From contig JAHKAL010000029.1 in NCBI GenBank assembly GCA_018826545.1, forward strand, positions 1-6,324: DNA of 6,324 nucleotides, read 5' to 3'. The position numbers were made by a program, and so were the translations under genes. This stretch comes from Patescibacteria group bacterium (GTDB taxonomy: Bacteria > Patescibacteriota > Microgenomatia > UBA8517). The notes under the pieces are model-generated. The model did no database searches and was not told the origin of the DNA. It was given only the letters and a program-made list of their open reading frames with translations. Below are positions 1-4,931 of this stretch, piece after piece. Position 1 is the first letter of the stretch; each line of letters starts with the position of its first letter.

Positions 1-678
1 AAATGAAGAAAAAGAATTTGTTCCTTCAACTTCTAAAACCGAGGAGCCAATTCCTGTTATTTTTACACCAGATTCAACTAATAAATTACATAAATCCTGT
101 ACCTGAGGTTCTGACGCTGCTCCAACAATTTTTGTTTTTCCTTCTTTAGAGGCTAAAAACATTAAAGCATTTTCTGTAGTTGTTGGACTCATTTCTTTAA
201 GCCAAATTTCGTTTGCAACATCACCATTAGCTAACATTTCAACAGTTGATCCACGTTGCTTAATATTTACTCCCAAATCCTCAAAAGCTTGGAAGTGGGG
301 TTCCAAAGTTCTATATCCCAATGTACAACCACTAGGAATTCCAGAAAAATTAATCTTTTTAAATCTTGATAAAATTGGACCCCAAAAAAGAGATGTTCCT
401 CGAATTTTACCTAAATCATCAGGACCTAAATTAAGCAGTGTAAGTTTGGAATTATCAATCTCTAATGTCCCTTCATTTTTATTCCAATTATATTTGGAAC
501 CTAATTTAGACATAATATTTAGGACTTTATCTACATCTGTAATATTAGGAATATTTCTTAAAATTACCTTTTTATCAAAAAGAATAGTTGCAGGAATTAC
601 TGCAACAGCGGAATTTTTACTTCCAGAAGGTGTGATCTCTCCTGATAATACTTGCCCCCCTTTTACACTTATATTCAT
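1..678 (-). CDS. murA: UDP-N-acetylglucosamine 1-carboxyvinyltransferase (MurA family), N-terminal 226 residues, runs off the window
   Basis: My own translation of the minus strand from the ATG at 678-676 gives 226 open codons to the window edge, so the C-terminal half is missing. MurA transfers enolpyruvate from PEP to UDP-GlcNAc, the first committed cytoplasmic step of peptidoglycan synthesis. The start is MNISVKGGQVLSGEITPSGS, followed by K21-N22, the family's SGxKN catalytic pair. R93 lies in IRGTSLFWGP. The PEP loop is PSGCTLGYR (116-123), with C118 at the place of the catalytic, fosfomycin-sensitive cysteine (E. coli Cys115), and R123 and H128 match E. coli R120 and H125. ASEPQVQDLCNLL (188-200) is also typical. 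The protein is divergent: PGGC has become PSGC, RPVDLH has become RTLEPH, and the usual SVGAT stretch reads SPTTT (164-168). It belongs to a less common MurA branch or a MurA-like paralogue. It sits 61 bases downstream of ftsI. The EPSP-synthase-like fold is certain; the exact substrate is likely but unproven. Confidence 0.88.
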   Translation of the reverse strand, partial: MNISVKGGQVLSGEITPSGSKNSAVAVIPATILFDKKVILRNIPNITDVDKVLNIMSKLGSKYNWNKNEGTLEIDNSKLTLLNLGPDDLGKIRGTSLFWGPILSRFKKINFSGIPSGCTLGYRTLEPHFQAFEDLGVNIKQRGSTVEMLANGDVANEIWLKEMSPTTTENALMFLASKEGKTKIVGAASEPQVQDLCNLLVESGVKITGIGSSVLEVEGTNSFSSF

Positions 679-689
679 AACAATTGGTT

Positions 690-695
690 ATTATA
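690..695 (-). promoter_or_regulatory. Possible -10 box (TATAAT) for murA in the 61-base ftsI-murA gap
   Basis: The minus strand carries a perfect TATAAT whose last base is 11 bases before the murA ATG. Transcription from it would begin only about 5 bases ahead of the start codon, giving an almost leaderless mRNA. No good -35 lies at 16-18 bases (the best is AGGTAA), and the TGn extension is absent. A small inverted repeat ATAAC-CAATT-GTTAT spans the end of this box and the start codon. In DNA this AT-rich a TATAAT can arise by chance, so this is only a candidate internal promoter. murA may simply be read through from ftsI. The rest of the gap (679-739) shows nothing else. Confidence 0.3.
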
Positions 696-739
696 CTAAT
701 AATAGCAACTTTTTACCTAAAATTAACCTTTATTTAATA

Positions 740-2452
740 TTATTCACTAGGTTGAATCTTATAATAGCTAAATAAATCCTTTGCAATTGAAAACCACAAA
801 GGAGCTGCAGTTTCTGAAGCCCAAGGAGAACTTTTAGGCTCTTGTAAGGTAACAAGCATAACAAATTTAGGATTATCAGCTGGAGCAAAACCAATAAACG
901 AGGCAATTGTTTTTTCACTATCATAATGGCCTGCAATAGGTATTTGTGCAGTACCAGTCTTTCCTGCAACCTTAAAACCTCTTAAGGCTGTCCATTTTGC
1001 TTCACCGTTTTTGGCTGCCTCAACCATCATGGCTGTAATATCCTTAGCTGCTTTCTCACCAATTACTCTTTGGCCTAATTGCGGCTTAATATCATAAACC
1101 CATCCTACTCCTTGAAGTTTATCTACAACTTGAGGTGTTATATCTACACCACCATTTGCAATTATTGCTCCCGCTTTAATCAATTGAATTGGAGTTACAG
1201 CAATACCCTGTCCAAAAGAAGCTGTAGCAAGATCTACTATATTCCAGCTTCCTTTTTCTCGAATTTTTGGAGAAAATTCACCTTGTAAATCAATTCCAGT
1301 AACATCCCCAAATCCAAACTTTCTTAAATAATCATATAAAAGATCTGAACCCATCTTATCTGAGACAAATGACATGCCTACGTTATCTGAATGAACTATA
1401 ACATCAATCATTGTTGAGTCAGGAAAGTATTTGTTATTCCATGTTTCGATTGAATATTTATCTACTTTATATGGACCATCACAAACATCACATACCGTAT
1501 CTGGTTTTACTGATTTCGAATCTAGGGCAGAGGCCATAATAAAAATTTTAAATATGGAGCCAGGTTCAAAACTATATGAAACTACCGGATTTCTGAATAA
1601 ATCATCAGAATAATTCCAATATTTATCAGGCTCAAAAGAAGGAAATGAACTCATAGCGATAATTCCACCATCTTTAGGATTCATAACAATTACAGTTCCA
1701 CTACTTGCAGAATATTTTTCTAAACCTTTTTTCAGTTCTTTTTCAACATACATCTGAATAGTTTTATCAATATTGGTTAAAAGATCTACCCCACCTATAG
1801 CTGAAATTTCTTTAACATTGTCAACATTAATAGGATTACCTAAAGCATCCTTCTCTTTCTCAAAAAAACCTTGTTTTCCTTGCAAAGATAGATTGTAATA
1901 TCCCTCTAAACCAAAATATCCGATATCTGAACCGTCTTCTTCTTTACCGACAAAACCCAATAAATGTGCTGATGATGATGCTTCTGGATATACTCTAATA
2001 TCCATTCTTTCAAAACCTAAGCCATCAATATGCAAAGCTTCAATGTTTGATTTAAGTTGAGGAGTTAATCTTCTTATGAGAGCTACCCAAACAGTTTCTT
2101 TTTTATCAAGTAAAGCCTGTATTCTTTCTACCTCTTCTAAAAGTAATTTTTTATCGCTTGAATCCTCTATTAAAAAAGGAGCAATTTTATTTGCAACTGT
2201 CTTTGTGGATTCTTTTAAATTAGGAATTTCCGCGTATAAAATATAGGCATCTTCCTTTGCTGCAAGCCATGATCCATCATTTGCCAAAATATTACCTCTT
2301 GGTGCTTGAATATCTTGGCCTAATTCATGTTGACTTTTGGCTTGTTTAGATAAAACCTTTGCTTGAATTATCTGCCAGTAAAAAAGTCTTGATATTATTG
2401 CAATAAAAACTGCTATCACCCCAAAACGTAAAAACAGGATTCTTTTTTGCAT
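740..2452 (-). CDS. ftsI: Septal peptidoglycan transpeptidase, class B penicillin-binding protein (FtsI/PBP3-like)
   Basis: The 570-residue product (E. coli FtsI has 588) cross-links peptidoglycan at the division septum, working outside the membrane with FtsW and FtsL-type partners. A short cytoplasmic tail and one membrane segment (about 9-29) come first. The class B dimerisation/pedestal domain follows, opening with the family signature APRGNILANDGSWLA (50-64) and including GLEGYYN (181-187). The transpeptidase domain runs from about 220 to 565 with all three catalytic motifs: SIFK (299-302, Ser299 the acyl-enzyme serine), SDN (355-357) and KTGT (498-501). No PASTA domain follows. A CxxC pair (C321, C324) sits in the extracytoplasmic transpeptidase domain. 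The ATG lies 8 bases after the ftsL stop, and no Shine-Dalgarno precedes it. An elongation-type PBP2 or SpoVD-like role is possible from sequence alone, but the position after mraZ-rsmH-ftsL favours FtsI. Confidence 0.93.
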   Translation of the reverse strand: MQKRILFLRFGVIAVFIAIISRLFYWQIIQAKVLSKQAKSQHELGQDIQAPRGNILANDGSWLAAKEDAYILYAEIPNLKESTKTVANKIAPFLIEDSSDKKLLLEEVERIQALLDKKETVWVALIRRLTPQLKSNIEALHIDGLGFERMDIRVYPEASSSAHLLGFVGKEEDGSDIGYFGLEGYYNLSLQGKQGFFEKEKDALGNPINVDNVKEISAIGGVDLLTNIDKTIQMYVEKELKKGLEKYSASSGTVIVMNPKDGGIIAMSSFPSFEPDKYWNYSDDLFRNPVVSYSFEPGSIFKIFIMASALDSKSVKPDTVCDVCDGPYKVDKYSIETWNNKYFPDSTMIDVIVHSDNVGMSFVSDKMGSDLLYDYLRKFGFGDVTGIDLQGEFSPKIREKGSWNIVDLATASFGQGIAVTPIQLIKAGAIIANGGVDITPQVVDKLQGVGWVYDIKPQLGQRVIGEKAAKDITAMMVEAAKNGEAKWTALRGFKVAGKTGTAQIPIAGHYDSEKTIASFIGFAPADNPKFVMLVTLQEPKSSPWASETAAPLWFSIAKDLFSYYKIQPSE

Positions 2453-2460
2453 TTAGTCTT

Positions 2461-2760
2461 TTAAGGAAGCAAACTGGCAAATTCATTACTTTTTTGAATA
2501 TATACAACCTTTTGGGGTTCATTAAAGCCTAAAGTAGATGCCTTTTCTTGAATTGTATTCAAAGATGATACTTCAACTAATCTGGAGGTGAGCTCTTTTT
2601 TCTCTTTGACAAGCATATCCTGAGAATCAATTAATTTCGTCATTTCTGTACCACTAGTAGCACACTCTATTGCTAAAAATACACATAGAGCTATAAAAAT
2701 GACACCAAAAAAGGTATAAGAACCTCTTTGGTTTCTTTGTTTTTTGATATTTTTTTTCAT
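2461..2760 (-). CDS. ftsL: FtsL/DivIC-type cell division protein, small bitopic membrane protein
   Basis: The 99-residue product has the FtsL/DivIC architecture. A basic cytoplasmic tail (MKKNIKKQRNQRG, 1-13) is followed by one membrane helix (about 16-35, containing C26 and C33), a charged heptad-like coiled-coil segment (about 38-66) and a short C-terminal part, LGFNEPQKVVYIQ (77-89). That last part matches the pattern 'A..LG...P..VVYI' usual in this family. Such proteins form a trimer-like scaffold with FtsB/DivIC and FtsQ/DivIB and activate FtsWI at the septum. The sequence itself is weakly conserved, so the call rests on topology, the C-terminal motif and its place between rsmH and ftsI. 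Its ATG overlaps the rsmH stop as ATGA (2757-2760), so translation is probably coupled. FtsL and FtsB/DivIC cannot be told apart here. Confidence 0.8.
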   Translation of the reverse strand: MKKNIKKQRNQRGSYTFFGVIFIALCVFLAIECATSGTEMTKLIDSQDMLVKEKKELTSRLVEVSSLNTIQEKASTLGFNEPQKVVYIQKSNEFASLLP

Positions 2761-3635
2761 AATTTTTTAAGACACCTTAACTTTGCACTTCTAGACCTTG
2801 GGTTTTTTACTATTTCAGAACTTTCAGGTCTTACTACTTCAAAAATCTGAGCAAAACCCTTCTTTGAAAGACTCCTAAAATACTGCTTAACAACTCTATC
2901 TTCTCCAGAGTGAAAACTAATTATTAATAGTATTCCCCCTTCTTTTAATATTTCAAAAGCCTTAGGCAAAGCTTCGCTAAGATTTTCAAGTTCACTATTA
3001 ACTGCAATTCTTAAGGCCAGATAGGCAAGTGTTGCTTTATTTAAACTTTCTTTTTTTGGTAATACTTCACAAATTTGATTAAAATCAGCAACTGTTTCAA
3101 TCTTTTTTTGTTCTCTATACCTAATTATTTCTCTGACTATCTTTTTTGACAAATTGTAATTCATTACCTTGCTAAAGATTTCTTTTAGTTGATCTTCCCT
3201 TAAGATATTTAAAAGGTCTTTTGCCTTTACTTCCTGACTAATAGGATCAATTCTCATATCCAAATCCGCATTAGGGTTTGAAAAAGAAAATCCTCTTTTA
3301 TTTGATGTAAGCTGTAAATTCGAAACTCCCAAATCAAAAAGTATTACATCTGAATCTAAAAAGTTATTTATTTTTGATATTTGATCTATATCTTTAAAAT
3401 TTCCCTTTAGCAAAAGCACATTTTTCTGGCTAAACAGCCTTTCTTTTGCTATTTCTAGCATTAAATTGTCTACTTCAATCCCCAACACTTTCCAGCCTTT
3501 TTTCAAAAACTCTTCTGTATGTCCACCTGTAGCTAAAGTAGCATCAATAATTTTAGAATTTGTTGATATGTTTTCCTCAACCAAATCAAGAATTTCTTTT
3601 TTTAAAACTGGTTCGTGATATTTATTTTGTTTCAT
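2757..3635 (-). CDS. rsmH: 16S rRNA (cytosine(1402)-N(4))-methyltransferase RsmH (MraW)
   Basis: RsmH uses S-adenosylmethionine to methylate N4 of C1402 in the decoding centre of 16S rRNA. The protein has 292 residues with a Rossmann methyltransferase fold. Counting from the ATG at 3635, the motifs are YHEPVL (6-11), the SAM-binding loop DATLATGGHT (31-40; usually DATLGGGGHS), the acidic E54, DLGVSNLQL (101-109), RGFSF (114-118), DMRID (126-130), the helical substrate domain in the middle, RIAVNSELENL (209-219), FHSGEDRVVK (241-250) and NPRSRSAKLR (278-287). I chose the ATG at 3635 because homologues begin close to HxPVL. A TTG two codons upstream (3641) is in frame but less likely. The gene overlaps mraZ by 14 bases and ftsL by 4, typical dcw coupling. 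The stop is TGA. GG-to-AT in motif I and SP-to-SN in DLGVSSPQL are mild divergence; no key residue is lost. Confidence 0.95.
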   Translation of the reverse strand: MKQNKYHEPVLKKEILDLVEENISTNSKIIDATLATGGHTEEFLKKGWKVLGIEVDNLMLEIAKERLFSQKNVLLLKGNFKDIDQISKINNFLDSDVILFDLGVSNLQLTSNKRGFSFSNPNADLDMRIDPISQEVKAKDLLNILREDQLKEIFSKVMNYNLSKKIVREIIRYREQKKIETVADFNQICEVLPKKESLNKATLAYLALRIAVNSELENLSEALPKAFEILKEGGILLIISFHSGEDRVVKQYFRSLSKKGFAQIFEVVRPESSEIVKNPRSRSAKLRCLKKL

Positions 3636-4056
3636 TGGCAATTTTTTCTATATATTCAGATGCTTTTGTTGAAATTTCTTTTTCTTTCTCTTCCCAAATA
3701 TCTTTATTCCAAATTTCCACTCTGTCTTTTAATCCTAAAAAAATTAAATTTTCTTTTAAATCCGCATACTCAACTAAATTCACAGGAAGAATTATTCTTC
3801 CTTGATTATCTGGTTCAATTTCATAGGCTGATCCTAATATAAACCTGTCAGTATCCCTAACAGGCTTAGTAGCAATTTCTGCCTTACCTGATAATTTATT
3901 TAAAAGAGCTTCCCAAACTTCTTTATTAACAATAACTAGACACTCCTCATACCATTTGGCAAGAATAATTTCCTTGCCCAGTATTTCTAGAAACTTTTTG
4001 GGAATAGCAGTTCTCCTTTTTGAACTTAATGTCGAAGTATAGCTTCCTATTAACAC
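3622..4056 (-). CDS. mraZ: Transcriptional regulator MraZ (SpoVT/AbrB-like), first gene of the dcw operon
   Basis: MraZ is a ring-forming DNA-binding protein that recognises short direct repeats upstream of its own gene and represses the dcw operon. The 144-residue product has the usual length and two tandem swapped-hairpin repeats. The first opens MLIGSYTSTLSSKRRTAIPK (1-20). The second carries EPDNQGRIILP (81-91), with D83 and R87 making the family DxxxR motif. In the first repeat the aspartate of DxxxR is a serine (S11) and the glycine before the arginine is also an arginine (K13-R14-R15), so that half is degenerate while the second is canonical. The start is GTG at 4056-4054, chosen because homologues begin MF(I/L)GEY immediately. 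The ATG at 4069 is out of frame. No Shine-Dalgarno is seen. The TGGKN repeats upstream fit autoregulation. Confidence 0.94.
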   Translation of the reverse strand: MLIGSYTSTLSSKRRTAIPKKFLEILGKEIILAKWYEECLVIVNKEVWEALLNKLSGKAEIATKPVRDTDRFILGSAYEIEPDNQGRIILPVNLVEYADLKENLIFLGLKDRVEIWNKDIWEEKEKEISTKASEYIEKIANETK

Positions 4057-4095
4057 AATAGTTTTTCATTTGGGCAGTTTTATTAGTTTAAGTGC

Positions 4096-4109
4096 GTGGT
4101 ATTCACCAC
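4096..4109. repeat. Short inverted repeat GTGGT-ATTC-ACCAC in the mraZ leader
   Basis: Two perfect 5-base arms flank a 4-base loop. The right arm is part of the third TGGTG box of the putative MraZ operator, so the left arm is an inverted extra half-site. In RNA it would give a small hairpin near the 5' end of the mraZ leader, about 40 bases before the GTG start. No U-run follows, so it is not a terminator. It could be an additional operator half-site or an RNA structure that protects the leader; the sequence alone does not decide. Confidence 0.4.
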
Positions 4110-4128
4110 TTTTCACCACTATAAACCA
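4104..4128 (-). promoter_or_regulatory. Putative MraZ operator: three TGGKN boxes at exact 10-base spacing
   Basis: On the minus strand the boxes TGGTT, TGGTG and TGGTG begin at 4128, 4118 and 4108, each separated by five bases. Boxes two and three lie in near-identical 10-mers, AGTGGTGAAA and AGTGGTGAAT. Known MraZ operators are series of short direct repeats with one helical turn between them (TGGGN with 5-base spacers in E. coli, AAAGTG-type repeats in mycoplasmas). Here the array runs from the last base of the -10 box to about +18, so a bound MraZ ring would block polymerase at its own promoter. The match in period, number, orientation and location next to mraZ is strong; binding is inferred. 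Confidence 0.75.
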
Positions 4129-4156
4129 TTTTGAATAGTTTTCACGCTTATGTCAA
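4128..4156 (-). promoter_or_regulatory. Sigma-70-type promoter for mraZ-rsmH-ftsL-ftsI
   Basis: The minus strand has a consensus -35 TTGACA (4156-4151), a 17-base spacer and a -10 CAAAAT (4133-4128, four of six consensus bases). The start point would fall near 4121-4120, leaving a leader of about 65 bases to the mraZ GTG. A second -10-like hexamer, TATAGT (4123-4118), lies too far (27 bases) from the TTGACA to pair with it, and its own -35 position is poor. The promoter directly precedes the only sizeable gap in the cluster and overlaps the TGGKN boxes, which supports it as the main dcw promoter. Confidence 0.72.
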
Positions 4157-4197
4157 GTAGAATATCTGCCTGAAAAAACTATTGAAGGTAAGTTAAG

Positions 4198-4929
4198 TTA
4201 TTCTTCCAATCCAATGAAGATTCCTGAATCAAAAGAGTCTTTTGCCCAATCAGTGCCTTTATACATATAAGTAGTATAAGTTCCTAGTTGTGCTTCTCCA
4301 CTTAAAGTAGTCTCTTCAGAATAGAAAAGGCCATAAGGTCCTGATTTAACATCACTTGGTGCATCCTTTGGAATTCCGAATGTTTCCATAACTACAAAAT
4401 ATCCTTTTGCACTTTTTGAAAGTGTTGCAGTAAAAGCTTCATCAACAGATACTAGCTCTTTTGTATTTGAAAGAAGTGCAAATTTTGTAGTAAACCTTGC
4501 AATTAACTTTCCTTTTTCATTTCTAAACCTTACTGTCATTGTTCCTATCTCAACCCCCTCGTCATATCTAAACTTACCAGATGATTCTGAACCCAAAAGA
4601 AGCTCTCTTTCAATTAAAGTCTGACCATTTAGAGTTATTGATCCAGGTACACCTTGTGTTCTACCATCAGGAAGGTCATATAAAAGCTCATAATCCATTG
4701 AATAAGCTCCTGGAATCTTTATCTTCTCAATTTTTAAATTCAACCAATGACCATCAGAAGTAGGAGTTAAACTAACAATTGGCCTATCATTTAGAGAAAC
4801 TTCAATAAGACTTGTTGTATCATCTTCAATCAGATTAGTTTTTTTTGGAGATTTAATTACGAAAAAATAGACAAGTACCAAAACAACTAAACCTAATACA
4901 AAAAGAATTATTGGAAGAAATTTTTTCAT
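4198..4929 (-). CDS. Uncharacterised membrane-anchored protein with a cysteine-free beta-rich exterior domain
   Basis: I do not recognise a named family. The 243-residue product begins MKKFLPIILFVLGLVVLVLV, a basic tip followed by a single membrane helix (about 4-24). A positively charged stretch (K26, K29, K30) comes next, then a linker and a domain of about 200 residues rich in alternating polar and hydrophobic residues, probably beta-sandwich. No lipobox and no cysteine is present, so it is more likely an N-terminally anchored protein than a lipoprotein; the outward orientation is inferred. Distinctive segments are RPIVSLTPTSDGHWLNLKI (49-67), GVPGSITLNG (93-102), LLLGSESSGKFRYDEGVE (110-127) and RFRNEKGKLIARFTTKF (134-150), which read like conserved turns of a structured domain. 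I recall similar proteins in Patescibacteria genomes, but cannot confirm it. Its ATG is 2 bases after the glyS stop, so it is probably co-transcribed with glyS, and it sits just before the dcw promoter. A role at the cell envelope is only a guess. Confidence 0.8.
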   Translation of the reverse strand: MKKFLPIILFVLGLVVLVLVYFFVIKSPKKTNLIEDDTTSLIEVSLNDRPIVSLTPTSDGHWLNLKIEKIKIPGAYSMDYELLYDLPDGRTQGVPGSITLNGQTLIERELLLGSESSGKFRYDEGVEIGTMTVRFRNEKGKLIARFTTKFALLSNTKELVSVDEAFTATLSKSAKGYFVVMETFGIPKDAPSDVKSGPYGLFYSEETTLSGEAQLGTYTTYMYKGTDWAKDSFDSGIFIGLEE

Positions 4930-4931
4930 AT

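Larger units (their letters stand above)
4057..4183. repeat. Three copies of a TGAAA(A/AA)ACTATT element around the mraZ promoter
   Basis: The same core with four, five or six A's appears three times in the 141-base mraZ upstream gap: TGAAAACTATT on the minus strand (4144-4134, inside the promoter spacer), TGAAAAACTATT on the minus strand (4068-4057, ending one base before the GTG start) and TGAAAAAACTATT on the plus strand (4171-4183). The first and third form an inverted pair around the -35 box. The copies share the nine bases AAAACTATT. The DNA is AT-rich, so chance is not excluded, but three 11-13 base near-matches within 127 bases suggest a site for a second regulator or a local duplication. 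Confidence 0.4.

Noticed and set aside
730..969. Minus-strand 79-codon frame over the ftsI 3' end
   Set aside because: It overlaps ftsI in another frame, including the KTG-containing domain, and shows no family features; it is a shadow.
2757..2759. UGA as glycine (genetic code 25)
   Set aside because: The rsmH frame ends at this TGA straight after the conserved NPRSRSAKLR tail, and all conserved proteins read through fully with the standard code.
3636..3641. TTG start two codons upstream of the rsmH ATG
   Set aside because: It is in frame, but the ATG at 3635 gives the expected N-terminus and is the commoner start codon; no ribosome site favours the TTG.
3947..4069. ATG at 4069 opening a 40-codon frame that overlaps mraZ
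   Set aside because: It is out of frame with the conserved MraZ sequence and has no motif. The in-frame GTG at 4056 places the MraZ N-terminus exactly where the family begins. A leader peptide is conceivable but unsupported.
4118..4123. TATAGT as the mraZ -10 box
   Set aside because: It is 27 bases from TTGACA, and the hexamer at 17-18 bases upstream is a poor -35. CAAAAT at 17 bases pairs better.
4157..4197. Terminator after the membrane protein gene
   Set aside because: A T-run (TTTTTT) occurs about 15 bases after the stop, but no GC-rich stem precedes it. The inverted element there pairs over the promoter instead, so I do not call a terminator.
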